A stretch of DNA of 23,553 nucleotides from Mikrocytos mackini (Eukaryota; Endomyxa; Ascetosporea; Mikrocytida; Mikrocytiidae): positions 1 to 23,553 of the forward strand of contig JASNJN010000401.1 of the NCBI GenBank assembly GCA_030180075.1, read 5' to 3'. The translations under genes were made by a program, and so were the position numbers. The notes below the pieces were generated by a model. The model made no database searches. It saw only the letters and a program-made list of their open reading frames with translations, and was not told the origin of the DNA. This document shows positions 8,894 to 17,838 of the stretch, one piece after another (the first letter of the stretch is position 1; the number at the start of each line of letters is the position of its first letter).

Positions 8894-9490
8894 ATGAAAA
8901 ATGCATTAATATTTCTCGCCATCAAAAATAAAAACAAACAAGATACATTGAACTGGAAGATAGATAAGAATTACACACTTCAAGATATAAAGAACACAAT
9001 CAATTTCTATCTTAACTCCGACTTCTTTTTAAATTCACCTACAAAATTCCAAGACATATTTACTTCTATTCTAAAAACACAGTCTTTTCTGACATTCCCC
9101 AAAATACTCTGTTTTATCTACAACTGTCTTTTAATCCTAACTTCTTCCAAAGGTAGCCTCTCTTCTGATAACATTGTTTTTATATACAAAGCAACAAAGT
9201 TCAAAGTTGTCTTATCCACATTTCTTTCATTTTTCAATTCCCACTTTAAATCCCTCAAATTACAAAAAAGTGATAATAATCCTAATCATTACAATATGAA
9301 GAAAAATAATTTTAACACCAAGGAAATAGATCTGTTTTTTAGATACTTCATTGACGTAGTAATTTTGATCAAAACAAACAAAATCGTCAATTTTGCAACT
9401 TCGGAAATACTTTCTTCTTTTCTACTTCAAATTTCAGAATTAGATGATTTAAACGATATATTTAAAGACAGATTAAATCTTTCTTTATAA
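8894..9490 (+). CDS. Hypothetical protein, 198 aa, all-helical, unrecognised
   Basis: This is the only plus-strand gene in the host block. It is a Lys/Asn/Phe/Ser-rich protein predicted to be mostly alpha-helical. Residues 30-110 (DIFTSILKTQSFLTFPKILCFIYNCLLIL...) are faintly reminiscent of the ENTH/ANTH/VHS superhelical domains of clathrin-associated proteins. That spacing (helix, FPKxLxFI, LLxLTSSKGS, LSTFLSFF) is suggestive only. It has no signal peptide and no metal or nucleotide motif. Its TAA stop is 42 bp from the PARN stop in convergent orientation, so the 3' ends of the two transcripts probably overlap. Length and codon make-up like its neighbours support a real gene. Confidence 0.6.
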   Translation: MKNALIFLAIKNKNKQDTLNWKIDKNYTLQDIKNTINFYLNSDFFLNSPTKFQDIFTSILKTQSFLTFPKILCFIYNCLLILTSSKGSLSSDNIVFIYKATKFKVVLSTFLSFFNSHFKSLKLQKSDNNPNHYNMKKNNFNTKEIDLFFRYFIDVVILIKTNKIVNFATSEILSSFLLQISELDDLNDIFKDRLNLSL

Positions 9491-9532
9491 AAACCTTAAT
9501 AATTAAGTCACCCATTAAACATGATTTTAATT

Positions 9533-11266
9533 CTATTTATTGCTCAGACATTTTAATATCAACTCGCAATAATCTTCATTATTAACGTGCAAATAAATAC
9601 TATTCTTTAAATGCATCATTCTTTTAACGTTTATATTATTCTCTGCTATAACTTTATCTATTTCTATTGATTTCTCCATACTGCTTTCTTCGTCTTTAAC
9701 AATAATTATCTTTTTGGTTTCCCTTTCGTAGTATTTCTCGCGTTCTTTTATTGACCTCCCCAAATTCATAGTTGTAAAACTGTTGTATAAAAATATGTGA
9801 TTTTTTATGCTTTCTAATTCTAATAAGTTTTTGTTGACGAGCTTTGAAATATAATAAAATACTTTTCCTGTTATTTCTGCGTCAAAGCCTGCGTGGTGTG
9901 CTTTTAAACCGCTTTCAACTAAATCTCCTGCATCGGCTTTGTACTCCATACTACCTTCTTTTTCTTTAAAATGATTAAACAGTAACTCAAAACAATTTCC
10001 CAAATTACCCAACTTTTCTACCTTTAACGCTTCCAACAATTCACTATTAAATTGTAAACTCATTAACATTTTTGTATCAAGCAATTTAAACTTAAAATAA
10101 TTGTCTTTTTCATTTAAGCAATCAAATTCGTTTTCCAATTTCACCAATTCTTTATACTCTTTACTTCCGTTTAGTTTCGAATTAGAATATAGATGTCTTC
10201 CTTGATACCAGTGTAGTTTATCAATAAATTCATTGTAAGTCTCTGGGAGCTCAAAAATAAAGTTGTGTATTAAAAACAATAAATCAAATCCTCCAGAGTG
10301 TACAACAATAGGCTTTCCAGAAAGTAATAAATCCTTTACTATTTCAGAACTGTGATTTTTCTTAAATAAACAATTTAAAACTTTGTCTTTTTTCTCTTCT
10401 TTAGCGATGCTCTTTTTGTTTATTGTTAAATTATACTCTAATTTATTTGTAGTTTCTAAATCGTAAGTAAAACTGTATTGTAATCTGTATTCTGTTTGTT
10501 TAAGTTTTGATTTGTGTTTATTAAGAATTACTTTTAAGTATTTAAGAATTAAATCTTTAACATTATGTTTGGACCTTAGTATATAATTTTTAATGTCGTC
10601 TTCTTTGTTGGTATCTTTCTTTTTATTGTTGTTATATTCTAAAGTAAGTGGTTCATCAATGTTTAAATCGAAAGTGAATGTAATGTCTTTGTTTTCTTTT
10701 GCATTGTTTAAGTATTCGTCAACAAATTTACCAACCGAGGTGTCTATGTTAAAAACGTAGTTTTCAGACCCGTTGATAAAGTCAAAGTAATTAGACTTTT
10801 GAATGAGTTTAAAGAATTTGTGGGGGTTTAATGACGCGTTTTTGTTTTTAAGACGTTTGTTGGAATCGGAAACGACGCTGTTAAAGTGAGAAGGAGAAAC
10901 GTAAGAAAGACGCTTTGTGAATGTTTGGAAGAAGTCATAGTTGTTAAGTAAAAGAAAGGTCAAAGATTCTGGGTCTGAGGTGAGGTCGTTAGAGTTGTTT
11001 GGATGAAAGTAGTATGAAGAAAAAGCCTTGTTGTCGTTTGTTGTGTGGAATATGGAAAACCCTACTTGTAGTATTGAGTAGTGAGATATACTTTCATGAA
11101 GAGCAGAGTAAATAGAGTAAATGGAAGAAAAATAGTTAATTTTGTGGAGAGGGTCTTTTTTGTAAAGGCCTGTGAATTCAAGGTCAAGGGAAATGAAATC
11201 TGCACACTGAATCTTCTCGTGGATGGCTGGATACTCCTGTTGGAAGTTTTGGTTGTGAAGGAGCAT
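9533..11266 (-). CDS. PARN: Poly(A)-specific ribonuclease PARN (DEDDh deadenylase)
   Basis: PARN removes poly(A) and oligo(A) tails 3' to 5', affecting mRNA turnover and maturation of small RNAs. The ORF has 577 residues. All four DEDD positions are visible: D28 and E30 in DFISLDLEFTGLYKK near the N-terminus, D328 in VVHSGGFDLLFLIHNF, and D462 with general base H457 in AHHAGFDAEITG. D28/E30 numbering and the H-x4-D spacing equal those of animal PARN, and LPETYNEFI after D328 also fits the family. Residues about 130-300 between the second and third motifs are Lys/Asn-rich where animal PARN has an R3H domain; I see no clear R3H signature. The stop is TAG. An A/T 12-mer identical to that of La lies 14 bases before the ATG. 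Confidence 0.92.
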   Translation of the reverse strand: MLLHNQNFQQEYPAIHEKIQCADFISLDLEFTGLYKKDPLHKINYFSSIYSIYSALHESISHYSILQVGFSIFHTTNDNKAFSSYYFHPNNSNDLTSDPESLTFLLLNNYDFFQTFTKRLSYVSPSHFNSVVSDSNKRLKNKNASLNPHKFFKLIQKSNYFDFINGSENYVFNIDTSVGKFVDEYLNNAKENKDITFTFDLNIDEPLTLEYNNNKKKDTNKEDDIKNYILRSKHNVKDLILKYLKVILNKHKSKLKQTEYRLQYSFTYDLETTNKLEYNLTINKKSIAKEEKKDKVLNCLFKKNHSSEIVKDLLLSGKPIVVHSGGFDLLFLIHNFIFELPETYNEFIDKLHWYQGRHLYSNSKLNGSKEYKELVKLENEFDCLNEKDNYFKFKLLDTKMLMSLQFNSELLEALKVEKLGNLGNCFELLFNHFKEKEGSMEYKADAGDLVESGLKAHHAGFDAEITGKVFYYISKLVNKNLLELESIKNHIFLYNSFTTMNLGRSIKEREKYYERETKKIIIVKDEESSMEKSIEIDKVIAENNINVKRMMHLKNSIYLHVNNEDYCELILKCLSNK

Positions 11267-11280
11267 ATTTGTAAAAATTT

Positions 11281-11292
11281 AAAATTTTAAAA
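11281..11292 (-). promoter_or_regulatory. A/T start-proximal motif TTTTAAAATTTT upstream of PARN
   Basis: Minus-strand TTTTAAAATTTT followed by AAATTTTTACAAAT and the ATG. The same 12-mer precedes La, and a relative (GAAATTTTAAATTTT) lies about 45 bases before the RibD-C gene. In position and sequence this resembles the AAATTT-like start signals reported for microsporidian genes. Confidence 0.35.
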
Positions 11293-11446
11293 GTTTTTAA
11301 CAGATTTACATATACAACTGGGCTAATGGATTTGTCCAGAACATATTATACTGAATTAAACAAATTGTGATTCCATACACATGTCTCTATATTTCATTCA
11401 TTTATTTATGTTCCACGGGCAAAGAAAATATTCCATTCGGATGAAT

Positions 11447-11992
11447 CTACTTTGTATATTTTACTTTATACACCATATCGACTGTTCCTGATGGAAAAGG
11501 AGTTACAGAGACCAATTCGAGGTAAATATCGCCTTCTGTTTCTCCAAATATGCGGATACCCTCACCAAGCAAAATTGGAATTACTGAGATTTTCATGTCT
11601 TGAATTAAACCTTGTTTAAGAAATGAGCAAATAACCGCGCCTCCGTCTACATAGGCTCGTTTAAATCCTTGCTCTTCGAGTGAAACCATGAGCTCTTTCG
11701 GTCGAAGGGATGAAATCTCTACTTTGTCGCGCAGATTTTCTGGAATATCATTGGTTGTCATTGACCTACTCAAGACTATACATGGCTTTATATACACCCA
11801 GTCCACGCCAAAACTTAAAACGGTTTTAAACGTGTTAGAACCCATAACTATAACATCGGCACTTTCTTGAAACTTAACAAACCCATGCTCTTCATTTGAA
11901 GCTTGGTGTTTCATAAGCCAATCTAAACTGTGATCATTCCTTGCAATGAAGCCGTCAAGAGTTATTGCCATCATGATATGTCCTGTTGTCAT
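11447..11992 (-). CDS. Bacterial-type dihydrofolate reductase family protein (RibD C-terminal domain)
   Basis: A 181-residue single-domain member of the RibD-C/YwjB-like family (NADPH-dependent reductase fold). Visible signatures are the N-terminal strand MMAITLDGFIAR, VIVMGSNTF at 47-55 (usually VMGRNTY), VDGGAVI at 115-121, and the C-terminal hallmark PILLGEGIRIF at 139-149. It is not the canonical folate-pathway DHFR, and its substrate in this family is generally unknown; a reductive step is likely. These stand-alone proteins are typical of bacteria, and the ORF is less A/T- and Lys/Asn-rich than its neighbours, so acquisition by horizontal transfer is inferred. No intron. Minus-strand GAAATTTTAAATTTT upstream suggests it has gained a local promoter. 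The stop is TAG. Confidence 0.88.
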   Translation of the reverse strand: MTTGHIMMAITLDGFIARNDHSLDWLMKHQASNEEHGFVKFQESADVIVMGSNTFKTVLSFGVDWVYIKPCIVLSRSMTTNDIPENLRDKVEISSLRPKELMVSLEEQGFKRAYVDGGAVICSFLKQGLIQDMKISVIPILLGEGIRIFGETEGDIYLELVSVTPFPSGTVDMVYKVKYTK

Positions 11993-12396
11993 AATTAGGG
12001 AACTTGATAATTTTACAGAGAATATGTAAAAATTGCGAAAATTTAAAATTTCAAAAATCCCATAGGGTCATGCATATCAGTAAACCCCACGACCCCACCG
12101 TACAGGGGCCAGGGTCGATGCTGAGCGAAAGGCCTTAAACGGCTAGCATGTTGAGAACACAGTCTCTTCTCGTGTCCTGTATGATGGATGCTTCTTCGTG
12201 AGCTAGAACCTCATCAGGGTCTCACACGATAGCCACCCCACCAAAGCTAAACCGCTAAGGTCACGAGCCTTAATATACAAGGGGTGAGCGGAAGGTATTC
12301 AGATGATACTGGCTCAAAGTATTTTTCAAAATACAACTAGGGCAAACACTTTTATAAGCCTTCAAAATTAGCGTTTGTAATTGCTAACAGACTATT

Positions 12397-12468
12397 GCTA
12401 TTTTTGAAACATGGTTTATTTTTGAAACTCAGTCTATTATTGACACTGGGCTTATTTCTGAAACAAAG
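12397..12468 (+). repeat. Four imperfect 18-bp tandem units
   Basis: Consecutive units GCTATTTTTGAAACATG, GTTTATTTTTGAAACTCA, GTCTATTATTGACACTGG and GCTTATTTCTGAAACAAAG share the core TATTTTTGAAAC. The period is 17-19 bp. No coding frame is supported. Confidence 0.75.
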
Positions 12469-12825
12469 AAAAAATGCCGTAAAACTGACTGGGCGATATG
12501 GACCCAGGGAAGGTTTATAAACGGCAAGCCTACTTCAGAACACTATTTAAAGTCCATTTGCCTGGTATTAAGTTAGTCAGGGCATGGCAGATCGATAAAA
12601 GGTTTATTCACAAAACAAAAAGTTAACTTCTAAACTTTTGTCCTTAACCCAAAAGACACTCACCGAGTATCTATAGCTTAAATAGAGAAAAGGGGCGCAT
12701 GGGCTCATAAAAGGACACATACTGTAGGAAGCAAGAGCTCTAAAAGCTTAAAGAAACGCTTATAGGAAATAAGCATATTTCTACAAAGCGAAGGGCTGTA
12801 AGAAGAATACTACTAAAGAAAGAAG

Positions 12826-12857
12826 TTAACAACCCTTTGAAAGGGACTATTTGTTAA
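12826..12857. repeat. Imperfect hairpin TTAACAA-CCCTTT-G-AAAGGG-TTGTTAA
   Basis: Outer arms TTAACAA (12826-12832) and TTGTTAA (12851-12857) enclose an inner CCCTTT/AAAGGG stem with a one-base loop, with five unpaired bases on the right side. It could be an RNA stem or a decayed transposon end. Confidence 0.5.
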
Positions 12858-13231
12858 AAGGAATTAACCAGACCCTCTGATTTTGAATATGTATTTAAAT
12901 GAGGGCATATCGGTTTAGTAATGTTTTGAAAGTTAAAAGTTATAATAACTAGTTTTAATATAAACATGTTTGGTAATATACTGTTTGTGAAACAAATACT
13001 CGCCGAATTTGGGATTTGTGGAGGTTTTACTTAGTTTAATCAGGAAATATGAGTAGGCCAGTAGGTTGAAAGGGGAAATTTATAATTAAATATATAATTA
13101 GTTTCTCTGTTGCTTTAAAAAAAATCATAGTAGTGAAAATTGGCGGTTTAATAGTCATTTTTAGAATGTTATTAAGATAAAATGATAATTTTGCATTATT
13201 AATTTTGTAATTTCCATGAAAATTTCTCCGC

Positions 13232-13264
13232 TTCCGACCAGCCGAAAGACGGTGTAGGTCGGAA
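13232..13264. repeat. GC-rich stem-loop (TTCCGACC...GGTCGGAA)
   Basis: A perfect 8-bp stem with a 17-base loop that itself contains CCG (13242-13244) and CGG (13250-13252) able to extend the structure. It lies about 200 bp before the NTPase/nuclease reading frame and is followed by the 12-bp palindrome TGGTTTAAACCA at 13296-13307. Confidence 0.6.
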
Positions 13265-13463
13265 ACGTAATGGGATTGGGTAAAATCCTAATGTCTGGTT
13301 TAAACCATGTTCTGTCTTGTTCTAAATCTTTTGACATGTCTTAAACCAATCCACACTCAGAACTGGTCAAACCTAGCCAGGTGTCGNTACTAATAGATCT
13401 GAACAACCAGCAGAAGGGTCATATGGAATAGTAGAACAAACTATCAATTTACAAAACAGAAAA

Positions 13464-15994
13464 ATGTTGTTGGAAGAAAAACTGAAACTGAAATATTTAA
13501 AAGACAACACAAAACAAGCGTGTATGATACTTAGTTGCCCAGGAAGCTTCCTATTTATCAGGCCTAGGAAGTTTGGAAAGACAACTTTCCTCAGAATAAT
13601 AAAACTCATTTCGGAAGGGCCTATGATAAAACACTCATTCAAAAACACCTGGATATATAATAATTCAACTGAAACTGGCACATCGACACTCGATGAATCG
13701 ATGAACAGAAATGGGTCGGTGCTTCACTTTATAAAGACATATGCTTGGATTAAGCGACCAGTGATATCCTTGAATTTTTCGAAGCTGGGTGAAATAGTAA
13801 ATTCACTTGATGGTTTTTTAAAGAAACTTTATAAACAGTTGGAAAAAATAGCAAAAAAGAATTGTGTCTATGATTCTATTCACCAAGAAATGGAAGAATT
13901 CAAAGATTCAAACAGTCGTGATAAAGTTGATTTGTACTTTCCAATACTCATGGAGAAGCTCTCAGATAAGTCTGCTGGGCATGGCGTAGTGTTTCTTTTG
14001 GATGAATACGATTTTCCTGTACTTAGGTGTGAAGTCTCGGAGGACAATAACTCTATCACAAAAGAGGGATTTAAAAAAAACTTGCAAGGGATGGTTACAA
14101 AGTTTTCTAACTATTCTTAAAGGAATAGATGATGATGACGGAGTTGACGTACATTTGTCAGTTATGACTGGAATTACAAATGTGGCCCTTTATGACATGG
14201 AATCTGGACCCAATCAATTTGTTGATTTGACACTTGATTACGGGCTGTCCACAGCTTTTGGCCACACAATGCAGGAGGTAAATGATATCCTAACAAAAAA
14301 GAGGGTTAATGAGTTCTGGGAAAAGCAAAAACATTCATTGGCAGATTGTACAAAGAGATATAACAATGAGCAAGAAAATAATGAATCAAAAATAGAAATT
14401 TCTAATATTACTCAAGAAGACAAAAGGAACATTCTAATATACCACTTGAAGACATATTACAACGGTTTCCGATTTCATCCCGACGCCAAAACAGTGTGCA
14501 ATCCATTTCCCCTTACCGCTTGCTTGTCGAAATATAAATTCACATTTAGACCTGGGGACGCACTTAGACAGCAGTCATTATATGAAGCTATCGGTACAAA
14601 CATAGAAGTAGCAACGGCACTACAATCAGGCGACTTTAGATTCGATGACGTCCCGGAAATCTACTTAACGTTTTCCAATGAATTTCTCAAACTGAGTAAA
14701 GAAACTACCATGAACAATACATCAAAAACTACTACTAAAAAGAACATAATTTCCATAGCATCCTTACTTTTTCAATTTGGAATTGTAACCATTAAAAGCG
14801 CACAAAATAAAATAGTAGACCGTTTCCAACAAGTTATGGCTCAGGATGTTGCTGATAAATATGAAATAGACCCAACAATTGATTCGAATCTAAAACGTCG
14901 TGATGTTTTCACGTTAGATTGCCCCAATGAAGAAACAAGAGATATGCTTTCTAACGATAAAATTGGGAGGAAATTATATTCAAAATGAATACGAATGGAA
15001 ACAAGACGCACAATAATTTACAGGAATTTCTAGACGAGGGAAATTGGAATAGATTTTTCACTATGGTATACTTATACATTCTTGGAAGAATTAGTTATTT
15101 GAAGAGCGAAAATGCAACTATTACAGAGTTGGCTTATAAGCTTAATCTACTTGAATCATTTTTCTTTGAGTATGGCCTTAAGGTCGATCATGAAACTATT
15201 GTGAAAAATGGGTTGTCAAATATAGTTATAGAGACAGAAAAGAAAATAATGATCATCGTAGTTAAAACCCATTGCTGGCCACCTCAAAGGGCCTACGAAC
15301 AATGCACAGAATATATACAGGGCAAAGTTAACAACAAAAAGAAGTTAGTTATATGTGGGTTGAGTATAAACAGCGAAAGAAAAGACAAGGCTTCATTTAG
15401 AAATATACACGGGTTTTATTTGAAGGAGCTTCCAGCCAAAGAGACAAACCATGAAAAAGTAAAGACAATTCACAGGGGCATATTCATAGACAACAAAATA
15501 AAAGGAGTGAAGATATTACCTAAAAGAGATGCTTATGGAAATTTAATTGGTCGATTAAAAGTTCCCGGGATATCCATAGATGAAAAGCGTGTAATGAATT
15601 ATATGAAGGGTATCCCGAACGCTATCAAATTGAATATGACGACTTCTTAGATCGAAATAAGCCACAAATAATTGAAGACGACAAGTCAGAACTTAATGAT
15701 GAAAATAAATCAACAGAAGTTGATGATAGTAAAAAAGAACGACCGGTGATTAAAAGAGGCCGAGGACGTCCTCGTAAAATGGCAAAAATAATTGAAGGCG
15801 AAAAGCCAGAACTTAATGATGAGAATACATCAACAGAAGTTGGTGATAGTACAAAAGAACGACCGGTGATTAAAAGAGGCCGAGGACGTCCTCGTAAAAC
15901 AGCAATATTAAGTCCCATTCCTCAAAATAAAAGAGAAAACAAATGGCCCCAAAAAGAAGAAGAAGAGGTAGGTGAACACGAATATATATTTTGA
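13464..15994 (+). pseudogene. AAA-ATPase-like / PD-(D/E)XK nuclease (DUF1703-type) protein with AT-hook tail, three frame changes
   Basis: Four reading-frame pieces in one orientation follow a single protein. Piece 1 (13464-14120) has a P-loop-like RPRKFGKTT at residues 33-41 and a Walker B-like VVFLLDEYDFPVL at 175-187, diagnostic of the AAA-ATPase-like family (PF09820). The frame then shifts near the T-run at 14103. Piece 2 (to 14988) carries HLSVMTGITNVALYDM and the rest of the NTPase. Piece 3 (14985-15650, starting at an ATGA overlap) has the PD-(D/E)XK domain: GLSNIVIE...IIVVKTH...AYEQCTEYI. Near 15590 the frame changes again into piece 4 (to 15994), with two KRGRGRPRK AT-hooks. Usual catalytic Asp and Glu are N79 and V92 in piece 3. 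The frame stays open upstream of 13464 to a TAG near 13374, so the true start is uncertain. Confidence 0.8.
15668..15907 (+). repeat. 120-bp tandem duplication encoding two 40-residue AT-hook units
   Basis: Unit 1 starts at 15668 and unit 2 at 15788, both with ATAATTGAAG. Each encodes an acidic linker (IIE..KSELNDEN.STEV.DS) and then ERPVIKRGRGRPRK. The hook half (15733-15775 and 15853-15895) is almost base-identical, while the linker half has diverged at several sites. KRGRGRPRK matches the AT-hook core, which binds the minor groove of A/T-rich DNA. Confidence 0.9.
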
Positions 15995-16487
15995 GGTTGA
16001 ATTAAGTTTGAAAATATCCCTTTCAAACAGAATCCAAAATATAAATAAAAATAATTAAATAAGGTGTCCATACCATATAAACAATAAACAGAATGCGATT
16101 TATTTGATCACGTCTTTTTGCACCTCATTTTCACATTTTTCTAATGCTAATGCCTTTTAAAAACTTTAAATAACCATTTACGGTTTAATCAACTGTCCGA
16201 TCTCCGGATATCGGTGTTAGAACTAGGGCTTTGATTTATAGTACATTTTCCGGCCATAATTTTTCATGAAAAATACAAAATAGTACCAAATCCCGCAAAA
16301 TAATAGTACTTTTGGGATCATAATAACGCCAAAATTTTCAAAACTTTGAATAGTTACTGTCACAACCCCAGAAAACGTTACGACTTGATAGTTAGTATGG
16401 AGCACAGTTCCCCACGGGGTTTTTTAACGAGCTTCTTACCAATAACTAAATGAAAATCACTTTTAATGTTCATAGTTAAAAACTCCA
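15995..16487. other. Spacer between the NTPase gene and a gypsy remnant
   Basis: About 490 bp, AT-rich. No gene is supported; a 60-codon minus-strand frame (16223-16405) looks accidental. It could contain the decayed 5' LTR of the plus-strand gag remnant, but I find no matching downstream copy to prove this. Confidence 0.45.
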
Positions 16488-17617
16488 ATGTCTAATAATC
16501 CTAACAACAGGCCTAATCATAACTCGGGCCGCCGTGCCCATCAGCCCGATGGTCGTGGGCAATACCGGGCCCACGACATGATGAATTCATCAGTCGATAA
16601 CAAATCTGACAACTCAAATTCCAACTACCGCCATTATGGTCGTGGCAATTATAATTCCCGTTCCACTTATCCCAGAGATAACCGACAACATATGAAAAGG
16701 GAGCCGAGAGACATCATTCCGCCCTTTTCTCCAGAGCTAGTGACATACGAGTACAAATCGCCGGGTACCACGCTTTCTACTAAAAAACAATTCCCAATAC
16801 TCGAAAGACCTGACATCCAAGTGTGATTCAATGGGTCAGCGATTTTAGAACTATGGTTAAAGTCTGTGAGTGGGAAACCAAAGCTGCGTATAAATCACTT
16901 GGAGGGTTGCTTAGTCCAGTAGTATACGCTCACATATCAGACATACGGGCCCTAAATACTGCGTTGGACAAGTTGTTGCGAACATACTATCCTACAACAG
17001 ACGCGCCCAAGTATCAACGTAAACTCAAAACCTGGAGCAGAACAGATTTAAAACCATAGACTTATACTCGAAAGCCATTAAACGAGTCGTTAAGCAACTT
17101 TCTATGTGTTTGAATCAAAATGAGGATGACTCAGATCGTAAAGCAAACGAGATACTCCGTCAAGGCCTGAACTATGAGACCAGAATGGATGTTATCCGCT
17201 TTGGAGAGACAGACCCGAAACCGCTGGTCGAGATAATCAGTAAAGTTGAAGAAGTTCGGCGAGAAAGAGATTCCCATAAACCTCAAAATATTTCCTCTTA
17301 CTCATACTCTTCTTCTGGGTCGAGTTACTATGCCAAAGACCAACCTAGTGATCGAGGATATAAAACCAAGTGGGGTCCGTACCATAGGTCCAGCGCACAC
17401 GACTGATCGGAGTGCAGGAAAATTAATCATTCGGTTAATCAATCAGGAAACCACCCACGCCAAGCCTATGTCTTAAGAGTCCCGAAGCCAAAAACGGGCC
17501 TTATCTACATTTCGGGAACAATTAATAACGTAAGTACAACATACTTGCTAGACTCAGCAGCTCATAATAATTTTGTATGTTCTACCATTGCAGACCGATT
17601 GAAATTCATTTCCCCCG
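16488..17617 (+). pseudogene. Decayed Ty3/gypsy gag-protease remnant
   Basis: Frame pieces 16488-16826, 16823-17059 and about 17050-17406 plus its continuation read as one Gag-protease. It opens with an Arg/Asn/Gly-rich N-terminus. A Gag core follows (IQWVSDFRTMVKVCEWETKA...ALDKLLRTYYP...EILRQGLNYETRMDVIRFG) that aligns residue by residue in pattern with the Gag of the intact element downstream. Next is a zinc-knuckle-like PYHRSSAHD-stop-SECRK with its first Cys lost and a TGA at 17404-17406. It ends with a retropepsin start LLDSAAHNNFVCSTIADRL, where the usual D-S/T-G is D-S-A. It breaks off where the CATTTCCCCCG satellite begins. No RT, RNase H or integrase remains. It is clearly diverged from, and opposite in orientation to, the intact copy. 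Confidence 0.8.
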
Positions 17618-17825
17618 TTTTTCTTGCATTCTCCCCGCTTTTTTTGCATTTCCCCCGCAGTTATTCATTTCCCCCGATTCCCATCATTTCCCCCGCTTTT
17701 TTTAGAAATCGATTTTGAAACTTCTTAGACAAATATATAACGATAATATCGCATTTTAAGGATTTTCGGTTTCAAAAATTTTTTCGTAATTTTTTTCATT
17801 TCCCTTCGGTTATTCATTTCCCCCG
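17607..17825 (+). repeat. C-rich satellite, CATTTCCCCCG units every 19-20 bp
   Basis: Copies begin at 17607, 17627 (one change), 17647, 17666, 17685, 17797 (variant CATTTCCCTTCGG) and 17815. The first five are spaced 20, 20, 19 and 19 bp. The stretch TTTTTTTAGAAATSG occurs after both clusters (about 17698 and 17826), indicating a larger repeat of about 130 bp. The array replaces the protease C-terminus of the gag remnant and forms the left flank of the intact retrotransposon. Confidence 0.85.
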
Positions 17826-17838
17826 TTTTTTTAGAAAT

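Larger units (their letters stand above)
11993..13463. other. 1.4-kb region without a recognised gene: GC-richer island, short repeats, hairpins
   Basis: The first part (about 12060-12300) is strikingly richer in G and C than the flanks and contains potential stems such as GACCC (12089) with GGGTC (12110). It has no long ORF and matches no RNA family I recognise. 12300-12900 is intermediate in composition, with an 18-bp tandem repeat (12397-12468) and a hairpin (12826-12857). 12900-13230 is AT-rich. 13232-13307 has a GC-rich hairpin and a palindrome just before the NTPase gene. An undetermined base occurs at 13387. Confidence 0.5.

Noticed and set aside
12060-12300. rRNA, tRNA or snRNA gene in the GC-richer island
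   Set aside because: I looked for universal rRNA motifs, tRNA B-box (GGTTCGAATCC-like) and U6 ACAGAGA contexts and found none that fit.
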